A DNA stretch of 20,123 nt from a virus, in the IMG/VR virus record IMGVR_UViG_3300008735_000128, positions 1-20,123 of that record. The stretch is one strand, 5' to 3'. The notes under the pieces are model-generated. The model was given only the letters and a program-made list of their open reading frames with translations, ran no database searches and was not told the origin of the DNA. Positions 12,013-19,401 of the stretch are shown in pieces; position 1 is the first letter of the stretch, and every line of letters begins with the position of its first letter. A program made the position numbers and the translations under genes.

Positions 12013-13287
12013 CTATTCGAAATATTCTGGAAATCTAGATCTAAGAATCTTTTCAGCTCTAACTCTAGATACTTTTTGTAATTGTGGGTTTGATGCTAAT
12101 AACATAGCATAAATTTGTGAATCATCATTAGATAGTACGTTACCATCTGATCTAGGTATTATTACTTCTGGTCCTTCTTCTCCTACAACATAAGGTTTAC
12201 CAGCTTGAACTGGACCTCCTTGTGCTCTTGGTTCTATAGTTTGATGTGATATATCGTAACCTAATATATTTAATCCACCTACTTTATTAATTTCTCCACT
12301 ATCAATCATTTGTTGAATGATTTTTTTGTATAATCTACTTCCTACTTCAATATTTTTTCCAGAATTTTTAGCTGCTTCTTTCATTGAAGTAACTTTTGCT
12401 TGAACTTTAAAAACAATATCTTCAACAGCTTGTTCATATTTTTCAGACTGATTTCCTGGTAATAATCTTCTAAGTTGTGGTGCAGATATATTAAATGATT
12501 TACTAAGAATATCTTTAATTTTATCCATTTGTGGTGCAGTAGCTTCTATAACATCACCAGCATTTGCTTTAAGTCTATCTTTATAATGTTCAGATATTTT
12601 AGCTGACTTAACAAAATTATCTAAAATACCTTGGTTAATAGTTTTACCATTAGCTGATGATTGCATTAATGCTAAACCTAAAGTAAACGCAGGGTTAGCC
12701 ATAAGTCCATCCATGCCACCTTTATCTTTCCATGATGCTTTAGCATCAGCAAAAGAAATACCTGTAAGTTTTTCTAATGTACCTATATCTTTTTCATTTA
12801 TTGGACTATTTCTGTTTTTTAATGCTGCTACTAAACCATGATCAACTTGACCTGTTTCATAACCTGCAACTAATTTTTTTTTTTCATTTTCTGAAAGACT
12901 TTTATTTTTAAATTCAGGAAATATTGTATTAATTTTTTCATCTAATTTTTTAGCAGCCCATTTTGTGCTTTTATGAAAAGTTTCAAAACCTTTTTCTAGA
13001 TGCTTCATGGCTAAAGATGAATGTACACCTGTTCTTTTAGTAGGTCCACCTGTAGCAGGATCAAAAACTTTTTCACCTTGGAAGTATTGTGCACCAGCTT
13101 CTTGAGCTTGGTCTATTGCACCACCAGCATATTTTAAACTTTTATCTACAAGACCTGTTTCAGTTCTACGCATAGTCTCTTGACCTGGTTGGACAGATTG
13201 TTTTTGACCAAATAATATATCTTTACCTCTATCTTCATAGCGTGAATAATTTCTTTTCCATTCATCCCATGTATCTAATAATCCCAT
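12013..13287 (-). CDS. virion protein with tape-measure-like C-terminal motif
   Basis: The 424-residue product is helical and lysine-rich. Residues 357-379 hold G-G-P-V-Q-A-G-K-P-Y-V-V-G-E-E-G-P-E, the 'GGPVxAGxPYxVGExGPE' loop common near the ends of phage tail tape measures and some internal virion proteins. A D-x-S-Q-I-Y-A-M-L-L helix follows. Two G-A-x-x-A-L-type stretches and no signal peptide are seen. At 424 residues it is too short to be a typical long-tail ruler, so a structural or ejected protein of a short tail is more likely. AAGGA lies about nine bases ahead of the ATG. The gene shares one base with the previous stop. Confidence 0.55.
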   Translation of the reverse strand: MGLLDTWDEWKRNYSRYEDRGKDILFGQKQSVQPGQETMRRTETGLVDKSLKYAGGAIDQAQEAGAQYFQGEKVFDPATGGPTKRTGVHSSLAMKHLEKGFETFHKSTKWAAKKLDEKINTIFPEFKNKSLSENEKKKLVAGYETGQVDHGLVAALKNRNSPINEKDIGTLEKLTGISFADAKASWKDKGGMDGLMANPAFTLGLALMQSSANGKTINQGILDNFVKSAKISEHYKDRLKANAGDVIEATAPQMDKIKDILSKSFNISAPQLRRLLPGNQSEKYEQAVEDIVFKVQAKVTSMKEAAKNSGKNIEVGSRLYKKIIQQMIDSGEINKVGGLNILGYDISHQTIEPRAQGGPVQAGKPYVVGEEGPEVIIPRSDGNVLSNDDSQIYAMLLASNPQLQKVSRVRAEKILRSRFPEYFE

Positions 13288-14207
13288 TATAATATTCCTT
13301 TATTTAAACTGTTTTCTTTTAGCCAATTATAAAATGGACTTTTATTAACAGCTAATTGTCCTATAGCACTTGTATTGCCTAGTATTGTTTGTTGTTTTGA
13401 TTTAGCATCAGCAAGAGCTGTACTAAAACTAAATGGATTTGAACCTGTAGTATTAGTATTTCCTAAATTTGTGTACCATTGTGATGCTGAATAAGTTCCT
13501 GAAGTTGTTTGTGTATTACTTTGTTCTGAAATTAATCCTGGTGCATCAGGTGCAGCAGTATTCATTAAATCTCTTTCACCAATATCATTACCTCGATGAT
13601 CGGTAATTTTTCCTGTTCCAGAATTCCAATTCCAACCTTTATTTTTTGCCCATTCACCTATATTTTGACCTGCTCCCCATAAAAAACTTAAAGTTGGAGA
13701 CCATTTAATTAAGGCAGGAGCATTTTTCATATGCTCTGATAAAGTTAAATCTCTACGTTGTAATTGTCCTGTATTCTCATTAACTTTATATCTTCCTTCT
13801 TCAAACTCACCAGTACGATTTCCATCTTTATCAAAAACTTCTTGAGTTAATCCTAGACTTATTGCTTGAGCTTTAGTTAATGCTTTGTTGCCATAATAGT
13901 CTAATTTTTGACCATCATCAGTATAACCTCTTTCTATTTCACGATCTGAATAAGGATCACGTGCAGCTATACCTACTGTAGAAGTATCTGCTCTTGGAGA
14001 TGTGTTAGCTTGTTGAAAACCAGGATCAACTTGTCCTTCTCCATATCCATAACTTGGTCCATCTCCACCACCTGGACTAAATGATCTATCTGATATTTGA
14101 GTATCTGCGTGTGTACTTATACCTTTTTCTGTAGAGTATGCTGCTTCTGCTCCAGAAACTTGCATATCTCCACCACCATCAGAACTTGATCCTCCTCCTC
14201 CTGACAT
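13287..14207 (-). CDS. glycine/serine-rich virion protein
   Basis: The 306-residue product opens with G-G-G-G-S-S-S-D-G-G-G-D, and is polar, rich in Gly, Ser, Asn and Thr over the first 100 and the last 100 residues. The middle has a helical portion (L-S-E-H-M-K-N-A-P-A-L-I-K-W). No catalytic motif is seen. A disordered glycine-rich end recurs in the upstream gene at 14314-15045, so the two may share a partner in the particle. AAGGAG before the ATG lies on the stop codon of the microprotein gene at 14216-14314. Confidence 0.5.
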   Translation of the reverse strand: MSGGGGSSSDGGGDMQVSGAEAAYSTEKGISTHADTQISDRSFSPGGGDGPSYGYGEGQVDPGFQQANTSPRADTSTVGIAARDPYSDREIERGYTDDGQKLDYYGNKALTKAQAISLGLTQEVFDKDGNRTGEFEEGRYKVNENTGQLQRRDLTLSEHMKNAPALIKWSPTLSFLWGAGQNIGEWAKNKGWNWNSGTGKITDHRGNDIGERDLMNTAAPDAPGLISEQSNTQTTSGTYSASQWYTNLGNTNTTGSNPFSFSTALADAKSKQQTILGNTSAIGQLAVNKSPFYNWLKENSLNKGIL

Positions 14208-14215
14208 TTAACTCC

Positions 14216-14314
14216 TTATATAATTATTGCTATAACTAAAATAACTCCTGCAGCTATCACAACTTTTTTGTGATCTCTCCAGTAGTGTTGTAGTTCGTGT
14301 ATGATTTTATCCAT
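14216..14314 (-). CDS. 32-residue single-pass membrane microprotein among the tail genes
   Basis: ATG at 14314 shares its first base with the previous stop (TAATG). The stop at 14216-14218 overlaps the AAGGAG of the next gene. The product has a charged amphipathic head (D-K-I-I-H-E-L-Q-H-Y-W-R-D-H-K-K) and a membrane span (V-V-I-A-A-G-V-I-L-V-I-A-I-I-I). The exact packing and the strong span make it a good gene despite its size. The location within the virion-protein cluster is odd for a membrane peptide. It may be ejected, form part of a channel or act as a lysis factor. Function unknown. Confidence 0.6.
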   Translation of the reverse strand: MDKIIHELQHYWRDHKKVVIAAGVILVIAIII

Positions 14315-15045
14315 TATAATAATCCTCCTAATAATCCAAAACCACCACCGATTGCAGCTCCCATGCCTGGCATACCAAACATAGATCCTAATGCAGCTCC
14401 AGACATTGCTCCACCTGCAGCCATACCCATAGTATTACCACGTGGTGCTTGTGTTTGTTGTTGTGAAATAGGCATACCAAAACCAATAGGTGCAACAGTA
14501 TTATAGTATTGTTGCAACGCCATCTGTGGTCCTAATTGTTGTTGTGCTTGTATATCTTCTAATTGTCCTCCAACAGCTGTTAAACTAGGTACTCTTTGTG
14601 CTGTTGATAACTGTCTACCTCTTTCTCTTTCTAACTGTTGAAAGGCATAAGGTAATGCTTTGTTAGCAACCTGTCCTGTAACAGTAGCTTGAGAGAGAGG
14701 GCTTCCTGGTGTTCTACCAGCTCCACTAAACTGACCAGCAACATTAGAATATATATCAGTAGCAGCTTGTCCTATCAAAGGAGATAAGAAAGGATTAGTG
14801 TACTGACCCTGTATAGTGCCTAATATTTGTTGGTTTGCAGCATTAGCAATTTGTTCTTGTGCAGCTAATCCTTGCATAGTTTGTGTTGTTGGAGCAACGT
14901 AACCAGCTCCTGCTGGTCCTTGTCCATATATTGTACCAGCTTCAGATAAAATCTGACCTAATGCTGGTTCTGCTGGTCCATAAGGTTGTGTAGTTGTAGT
15001 TTGTGTACCACCTCCACCTCCTGAACTTCCTCCTCCAAATGACAT
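14314..15045 (-). CDS. glycine-rich tail/ejection protein with glycine-zipper end
   Basis: The 243-residue product begins with a poly-glycine/serine head (F-G-G-G-S-S-G-G-G-G-G-T-Q-T-T-T), followed by P-Y-G-P-A-E-P-A-L. A helical Gln- and Ala-rich middle comes next (L-A-A-Q-E-Q-I-A-N-A-A-N-Q-Q), and then a C-terminal stretch from about 205 that is almost only Gly, Ala, Met, Phe and Leu (A-A-G-G-A-M-S-G-A-A-L-G-S, ending G-L-L-G-G-L-L). The start 'GGG..TQTT..P' is typical of short phage tail proteins located beside internal virion proteins. The end is a glycine-zipper-like membrane-active segment. AAGGAG precedes the ATG. A role in DNA entry is inferred. Confidence 0.55.
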   Translation of the reverse strand: MSFGGGSSGGGGGTQTTTTQPYGPAEPALGQILSEAGTIYGQGPAGAGYVAPTTQTMQGLAAQEQIANAANQQILGTIQGQYTNPFLSPLIGQAATDIYSNVAGQFSGAGRTPGSPLSQATVTGQVANKALPYAFQQLERERGRQLSTAQRVPSLTAVGGQLEDIQAQQQLGPQMALQQYYNTVAPIGFGMPISQQQTQAPRGNTMGMAAGGAMSGAALGSMFGMPGMGAAIGGGFGLLGGLL

Positions 15046-15046
15046 A

Positions 15047-15484
15047 TTATTTTTTCTCCTTTTTCTTTTTTTCTAATAGAACATGACTCTCTGTATAACC
15101 AAAGGGTTTAAGAATTTTCTTCCACCCTGGTCTTGCTACTAATTCTAGTAGATCACATTTGTTTAGCCACGCAAAATCTTCTATGTGTTTTATTAAATGT
15201 TGCCACTTTTCACGATGTCTACCTGTCATAATTTTGATATTAAGACAACGTTGTAATGGTCTTTGTATTATTTCTGTTACTACTAATCCATAATACTTGG
15301 ATTCCTTTGCAGCATCTTTATCCCATAGGATCCATAACTGCATCTTTTCTTCATTGATCCATTTCTTAATATGGTCTGCTAAAGCATAACCATTGGATCT
15401 ATTTAAAGAGTTAGCGATGTCTGTTTTTACTACACCCCAAACTTCGTTAACGCTTTTAGTCGGAACGTATATTAATTCGATCAT
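15047..15484 (-). CDS. GNAT-like protein
   Basis: The 145-residue product has the secondary-structure order of the GNAT fold: a helix (A-L-A-D-H-I-K-K-W-I), strands (L-W-I-L-W-D and Y-G-L-V-V-T-E-I), C-L-N-I-K-I-M-T-G-R-H-R-E-K-W near 80-94 where the CoA-binding loop should be, helix, then L-E-L-V-A-R-P-G-W-K-K-I-L-K-P-F-G-Y near 114-131 with a basic end. The 'AR.GW.K.L...GY' end is common in such phage proteins. The canonical Q/R-x-x-G-x-G/A loop is not clear, so activity is uncertain. It sits between tail genes, a place where phages often carry one. The target is unknown. Confidence 0.55.
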   Translation of the reverse strand: MIELIYVPTKSVNEVWGVVKTDIANSLNRSNGYALADHIKKWINEEKMQLWILWDKDAAKESKYYGLVVTEIIQRPLQRCLNIKIMTGRHREKWQHLIKHIEDFAWLNKCDLLELVARPGWKKILKPFGYTESHVLLEKKKKEKK

Positions 15485-15807
15485 GTTACTGACATATATG
15501 ATATACCAAAATGAACTGAATCTGAACTACTAACTGTAGCTTTTAAAGCATCAGATGCCTCTAAAACTAGAGGTACTGATAGTATTTCTACTGCTGTATT
15601 AGCAGCAAGAGTTTGTGTTTTTAATATTGTATACTCAGCACTAGCTGAATTATCTGCTACATCAAATGATAATGTCGGTGTATTACTTGTATTATTAGTA
15701 GCTCTTATAGACTTTATAATCAAAGTCTCATCTGATCCTGCAGTTAATAATGCAGTTTCACTACTTGTTGCTAATGCAACTCCTTTAAATTTGTAACTAT
15801 TTGCCAT
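15481..15807 (-). CDS. small beta-rich virion-associated protein
   Basis: The 108-residue product is rich in Ser, Thr, Ala and Val with regular strands (F-K-G-V-A-L-A-T-S, L-I-I-K-S-I-R-A-T-N, L-S-F-D-V-A-D, A-V-E-I-L-S-V-P-L-V-L). S-D-S-V-H-F-G-I-S-Y ends it. It has no Cys and no signal. A beta-sandwich of this size in a tail cluster may decorate the particle or act as an adaptor. The start is preceded by the chaperone-like gene at one base, and the stop overlaps the GNAT-like gene by 4 nt. The family is not recognised by name. Confidence 0.55.
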   Translation of the reverse strand: MANSYKFKGVALATSSETALLTAGSDETLIIKSIRATNNTSNTPTLSFDVADNSASAEYTILKTQTLAANTAVEILSVPLVLEASDALKATVSSSDSVHFGISYMSVT

Positions 15808-15808
15808 A

Positions 15809-16087
15809 TCATTTTGGGTACTTAGCTTTTACAGCTTTTATTGCTTCATAGAAAGCAAAATATTTCTGCTTTAATTCTGCGTTTTCATCAATAGAATGCC
15901 AAAGCATATCCAACTGATCCCCAATTTGAGGATAAGCTAGTTTCCTTTTAGCCACATAAGGCTTTGGTTCTGTCTTAACTTCTTTAGCTTTCTTTGCTGC
16001 ATGAGCTGCTTCATTAGCATCCCATTCAGATTCTTCAGCACTTGTAAAAGGTACTTTTATTCCATTGATTAAATGATGTCTTGCCAT
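15809..16087 (-). CDS. tail-fibre chaperone-like protein, copy 1
   Basis: The 92-residue product has a short start (H-L-I-N-G-I-K-V-P-F-T), then an alanine- and lysine-rich helix (E-W-D-A-N-E-A-A-H-A-A-K-K-A-K-E), Y-P-Q-I-G-D-Q-L-D-M-L-W-H near 52-64 and a final A-V-K-A-K-Y-P-K. 'YPxxxDQLDxxxH ... KxKYPK' is a signature of small proteins next to fibre genes in marine phages, thought to be assembly chaperones. The plan is repeated at 17942-18220. AAGGAG precedes the start. It lies right after the adhesin array. Confidence 0.6.
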   Translation of the reverse strand: MARHHLINGIKVPFTSAEESEWDANEAAHAAKKAKEVKTEPKPYVAKRKLAYPQIGDQLDMLWHSIDENAELKQKYFAFYEAIKAVKAKYPK

Positions 16088-16096
16088 GTTTTCTCC

Positions 16097-16717
16097 TTAG
16101 TTAATTCCATATAAACAAATATCTCCAGCATCTATGTTGCCACTATCCATTTTGAATTGTATTTCGTCTATTGCACTTGTGGTATTAAAGTAACCACTAA
16201 TGTAACCAACTAAACTTTGATTGTCATCTGAAGAAAGATTAGTTGTTGCTATAAAATGCTTTACAAATGTTGTTGATGATGGATTAAATAAATGTAAATA
16301 ACCAGATGCAGATTGATCATTATCATTACCAAAATCAAAAGTAACAGCTTGGAAACTTGTGCTTTGTGCTAAATCATAAGCTGTCATATAACCAAGAGCT
16401 GTTTCACTATCATCTTCAGCATGTCTTGCTCTAAATGCAGTTGAGGTAATAGTTTCATTGTATCCTGAACCTCCAGCAGCATTTCCTTGAAAAGTTAAAC
16501 GCTTTCCATCTGTTTGACCATGAATATTATTAAAAGTAAACAAGTATTCCTTGTAAGTATCATCAAGAACAACATCGCTTGTTCCATCAACAAAGGATAT
16601 AGTTGCAGATGATGAGGCAGTTTGTTTTTTAATAAACCTCATTTCTCCTAAAGCTGATATGCTTCCAAAGGTTGTCGCTGATCTTACACCTCTATTATTT
16701 AATTTAACTATGCTCAT
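16097..16717 (-). CDS. adhesin-type tail protein, paralogue A
   Basis: The 206-residue product shares a plan with the two genes upstream. An N-terminal attachment part of about 30 residues is followed by Q-T-A-S-S-S-A-T-I-S-F near 32-42, G-T-S-D-V-V-L-D-D-T-Y, G-S-G-Y-N-E-T-I-T-S-T-A-F, G-N-D-N-D-Q, F-N-P-S-S-T-T-F-V-K-H-F and an end with Q-F-K-M-D-S-G-N-I-D-A-G-D-I-C-L-Y-G-I. The body is all strand, of lectin-like or jelly-roll type. It is likely a receptor-binding tip. It has the same body as its neighbours but differs most in surface segments. The start shares a base with the paralogue upstream, and AAGGAT precedes it. Confidence 0.65.
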   Translation of the reverse strand: MSIVKLNNRGVRSATTFGSISALGEMRFIKKQTASSSATISFVDGTSDVVLDDTYKEYLFTFNNIHGQTDGKRLTFQGNAAGGSGYNETITSTAFRARHAEDDSETALGYMTAYDLAQSTSFQAVTFDFGNDNDQSASGYLHLFNPSSTTFVKHFIATTNLSSDDNQSLVGYISGYFNTTSAIDEIQFKMDSGNIDAGDICLYGIN

Positions 16718-17346
16718 TAACTATCCTTAATTCCATAGAGTTTGATTGTGCCACTATCTATGTTGCCTGAAAGCATTTTAAACTGAACTCTTGTAAGAGC
16801 TGTTGTTGTATTAAAATATCCTGCTGCGTAAAAATCAGCAGCATAATCACTAGCATGAGAAGCACTTGATCTGCATATAAAATGCTTAACAAAAGTAGAT
16901 GATGATGGATTAAATATATGCAAATATCCACTAGCAGCTTGGTCATTGTCGTTTCCAACAGTTCCACCAGCAGTTAGTTTTTGAAATGCTGTGCCTTGTG
17001 CCTGATCTTCTCCTGTTACATAGCCAAGTCCAGCATCACTACCTGCTTCGTCTGCATAAGCTCTAAAAGTTGAAGAAGTACAAGCTATATTATAGCTAGT
17101 ATTAGTTCCTGTATCTACCTGAAATGCAAATTGTGTATTATTAGTTGCTGGATGAATATTTATAAATTTAAAAACATAAATTGGATAGGTGCTATCAAAA
17201 ACTACATCTGATGTTCCATTAAGAAAATCAATAGTAGAACTTGATGATGCTGTTTGTTCTTTAATTAAAGTCATAGCACCAGTAGGTAAGCTAGAAGCTG
17301 CTGTAATAGCACTTAAACTATTGTTGTTGTATTTAACTAATGCCAT
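16717..17346 (-). CDS. adhesin-type tail protein, paralogue B
   Basis: The 209-residue product has the same order as paralogue A. It has A-L-V-K-Y-N-N-N-S-L-S-A-I-T, Q-T-A-S-S-S-S-T-I-D-F, G-T-S-D-V-V-F-D-S-T-Y, N-I-H-P-A-T-N, N-D-N-D-Q-A-A-S-G-Y-L-H-I-F, F-N-P-S-S-S-T-F-V-K-H-F and Q-F-K-M-L-S-G-N-I-D-S-G-T-I-K-L-Y-G-I. The 'NIHPAT' and 'GNDxDQ' blocks also occur in paralogue C. Loops between the blocks differ. Likely one of several interchangeable receptor-binding tips. Confidence 0.65.
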   Translation of the reverse strand: MALVKYNNNSLSAITAASSLPTGAMTLIKEQTASSSSTIDFLNGTSDVVFDSTYPIYVFKFINIHPATNNTQFAFQVDTGTNTSYNIACTSSTFRAYADEAGSDAGLGYVTGEDQAQGTAFQKLTAGGTVGNDNDQAASGYLHIFNPSSSTFVKHFICRSSASHASDYAADFYAAGYFNTTTALTRVQFKMLSGNIDSGTIKLYGIKDS

Positions 17347-17938
17347 ATAATTTTATAACTCCACTATCTATATTGCCTGATGACATTTTAAATTGTATTT
17401 CGGTTATTGCTGAAGTCGTATTAATGTAACCAGCATGAAACCTGTGAATAGTAAAATCTGAATTTTGTGCAACATTACTTTCTGCCATAAAATGCTTAAC
17501 AAAAGTTGTGCTGCTAGGTGCAAAAAGATGTAAAGTTCCATTCATATTTTGATCGGCATCATTTCCTAAAGTGTTTGATATAAATTGAAAAGCTGTACCT
17601 TGTGCTTGATCTTCTGCTGCGTCATAACCTACTGCTGTAGTATCTCCAGCCTCATTATGATGTGCACCAAAAGCTGTGCTTGTAATAGTTTCATTATATC
17701 CTGAACCTCCACTAGCATTTGCTTGGAATGAAAATCTTTCTCCATCAGCAGATGGATGAATATCATAAAACTTAAAAACATACTCATCATAGGTATCATC
17801 AATATTACTTGTAAAAGAAATTGTAGCTGAACTTGATGCAGTCTGCGTTTCTAATAAAGTCATAGCACCACCAGAAATTGCTGATGGTAAAGCTGTAATC
17901 GCAGTCAAGGATTGATTATTGGCTACTTTGATTGCCAT
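17333..17938 (-). CDS. adhesin-type tail protein, paralogue C
   Basis: The 201-residue product has A-I-K-V-A-N-N-Q-S-L-T-A-I-T, Q-T-A-S-S-S-A-T-I-S-F, F-Y-D-I-H-P-S-A-D, G-S-G-Y-N-E-T-I-T-S-T-A-F, G-N-D-A-D-Q-N-M-N, F-A-P-S-S-T-T-F-V-K-H-F and Q-F-K-M-S-S-G-N-I-D-S-G-V-I-K-L-Y-G-I. The last 14 nt overlap paralogue B. AAAGGAG precedes its ATG. It has fewer residues between the first two blocks than A and B (the G-T-S-D-V-V block is missing). Same likely role as its neighbours. Confidence 0.65.
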   Translation of the reverse strand: MAIKVANNQSLTAITALPSAISGGAMTLLETQTASSSATISFTSNIDDTYDEYVFKFYDIHPSADGERFSFQANASGGSGYNETITSTAFGAHHNEAGDTTAVGYDAAEDQAQGTAFQFISNTLGNDADQNMNGTLHLFAPSSTTFVKHFMAESNVAQNSDFTIHRFHAGYINTTSAITEIQFKMSSGNIDSGVIKLYGIS

Positions 17939-17941
17939 TGA

Positions 17942-18220
17942 TTACTCCTTTGGATATTTGTCTTTAGTTACTTTAATAGTAGCTTTCCAACCATCAATTC
18001 CATTGTGATAGATGTCGTCTAATTGATCTTCAATAGTTGGATATTCGTTTTCTCTTTTATATTTATATTCATTTGGATCAACCCAAGCATTTACATCTGT
18101 CCAATTAATATTTACTTCATCTCCATTAACATCTGTTGCAACTATAGTTTCTTGTGTATCGCCACTTATATTTATTACCGATACATGAATTGCTCTTATT
18201 GCTTTATGTAAATCTGCCAT
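17942..18220 (-). CDS. tail-fibre chaperone-like protein, copy 2
   Basis: The 92-residue product has an N-terminal region with strands (A-I-H-V-S-V-I-N-I-S-G, E-T-I-V-A-T-D-V-N-G-D-E) and the end E-Y-P-T-I-E-D-Q-L-D-D-I-Y-H-N-G, T-K-D-K-Y-P-K-E. The final third is the same design as copy 1 (Y-P-x-I-x-D-Q-L-D-x-x-x-H ... K-Y-P-K), while the first two thirds differ. It lies between the fibre gene and paralogue C, as expected for an assembly factor serving either. GGAGGT stands 12 bases ahead of the start. Confidence 0.6.
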   Translation of the reverse strand: MADLHKAIRAIHVSVINISGDTQETIVATDVNGDEVNINWTDVNAWVDPNEYKYKRENEYPTIEDQLDDIYHNGIDGWKATIKVTKDKYPKE

Positions 18221-19101
18221 TATGCTAATACCTCCATCAAAGTTATTGTTGATGCTGTGTTTCCACCATTTGCGTCAATAGTTGCTGGTCTGCCTATATA
18301 AGCAGTACCACCTTCTGTCCACCATTGTACTTGATAAGTAACTTCTGATGTTGAAGATGGAGAATCTAAATAATTCATATTGTTTGACATTAATGAATAA
18401 CCAGCTCTAATATGTGTAGCTGTCATCGCTGTTTCATGTCCAGTAGCCGCATCTCCTATATATGATGCAGTATTTCCACCAGTAAGTTTAAAGTGAACTC
18501 TATAATATTGATTTGTATGACTGGTTGTTAAACTAACTAAAATAAGTATTTTACTTGATGTTGCTGATGGTGTTATAGCTGCAACTACTCCTGTTAAATT
18601 TGTTGCTGTAGTAGATGTTGTACTAACAGTAGAAGTTAAAGTTGTACTAACAACTTGTCCAATTTTTCCTCCACCTTTAATTAAACTGTAATCAATTCTT
18701 TTTAAAGTTCCAGCATCTGAAACCAAGAACTCATCAGTATCTGCTGGTGTACTTGCTAAAGCAGTTTCTCCAGAAATAATGTCTTGTGCTAATTTTGCAT
18801 TGGTTACAGTTCCATCGCTTGGTGTTCCAAGATCAAGAACATTACCTAACAAGATTACAAAGTCTATTACATCACCTGTTGCTAAGTTTGATGCAAAAGT
18901 AAGCGTTGAACCAGATACTGTAAATGAAGTTACTGGTGATTGTAAAATTCCATTAAGTGAAACCAACATATGATTTGCACTTTCAGGAACTACATTTGTT
19001 GAGCTTACTTGTAATGTGTATGCTGCTTGTCCATTAACAACAGTAATTGCATCACACTTTTGAAAGTTTCCTACTATTGGTTCTTTTCCTATATATGCCA
19101 T
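18220..19101 (-). CDS. tail fibre protein
   Basis: The 293-residue product has three parts. Residues 1-90 are a strand-rich attachment domain beginning A-Y-I-G-K-E-P-I-V-G-N-F and containing G-Q-A-A-Y-T-L, V-S-L-N-G-I-L-Q and F-V-I-L-L-G-N. Residues 96-142 are a linker that is nearly repeated in the upstream adhesin. Residues 146-293 are a beta-rich head with S-K-I-L-I-L-V-S-L, Y-R-V-H-F-K-L-T-G-G, Y-Q-V-Q-W-W and a final T-I-T-L-M-E-V. A fibre that begins 'AYIGKEP' is common in marine phages. AGGAG precedes the ATG. Function: a stem with a host-contact tip. Confidence 0.65.
   Translation of the reverse strand: MAYIGKEPIVGNFQKCDAITVVNGQAAYTLQVSSTNVVPESANHMLVSLNGILQSPVTSFTVSGSTLTFASNLATGDVIDFVILLGNVLDLGTPSDGTVTNAKLAQDIISGETALASTPADTDEFLVSDAGTLKRIDYSLIKGGGKIGQVVSTTLTSTVSTTSTTATNLTGVVAAITPSATSSKILILVSLTTSHTNQYYRVHFKLTGGNTASYIGDAATGHETAMTATHIRAGYSLMSNNMNYLDSPSSTSEVTYQVQWWTEGGTAYIGRPATIDANGGNTASTITLMEVLA
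18676..18816 (-). repeat. shared linker module, copy in the fibre gene
   Basis: This 47-codon segment encodes residues 96-142 of the fibre protein. It matches the segment at 19947-20087 in 36 of 47 residues by eye. Its start is D-G-T-V-T-N-A-K-L-A-Q-D and its end is L-K-R-I-D-Y-S-L-I-K. Confidence 0.75.
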
Positions 19102-19104
19102 AAA

Positions 19105-19401
19105 TTATTCTCCTGGTTTTGTTGGAAATTCTTTTGCGTTTATTTTTTCAACAGTATCTAATCCAGATGGTAAATCTCTTAATGCAGTTCTATAAGTTTT
19201 CCAATCATCACTCATAGTTACATCGGAGTTAGCCATCCAATCAGTTGCTTTTAGTAGATTGTTTCTTCGTTGTCTTAAATCTTCTAAAGCTCTATTTAAA
19301 GCACCATTATTCCAATTAGTATCTTTTGTATTTAATGCAGTTATTTCTTCAGCTGTTAATTCAACTCTAACTCCATTTTTTATTCTATGTGTATATGTCA
19401 T
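19105..19401 (-). CDS. phage tail assembly chaperone-like protein (Phage_tail_APC type)
   Basis: The 98-residue product has V-E-L-T-A-E-E-I-T-A-L near 10-20 and the family pattern L-R-Q-R-R-N-N-L-L-K-A-T-D-W near 43-56, then W-K-T-Y-R-T-A-L-R-D-L near 68-78, ending E-F-P-T-K-P. 'RRxxLLxxTDW....DDWxxYRxALRDxP' is the mark of a tail assembly chaperone family. These help fold or join fibres and are usually found beside them. It lies between the two fibre-type genes with end-to-end spacing. Confidence 0.75.
   Translation of the reverse strand: MTYTHRIKNGVRVELTAEEITALNTKDTNWNNGALNRALEDLRQRRNNLLKATDWMANSDVTMSDDWKTYRTALRDLPSGLDTVEKINAKEFPTKPGE

Noticed and set aside
16758-16967. minus-strand frame of 69 residues within paralogue B
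   Set aside because: It is the out-of-frame shadow of a conserved adhesin gene, with a leucine- and isoleucine-rich composition produced by the frame shift.
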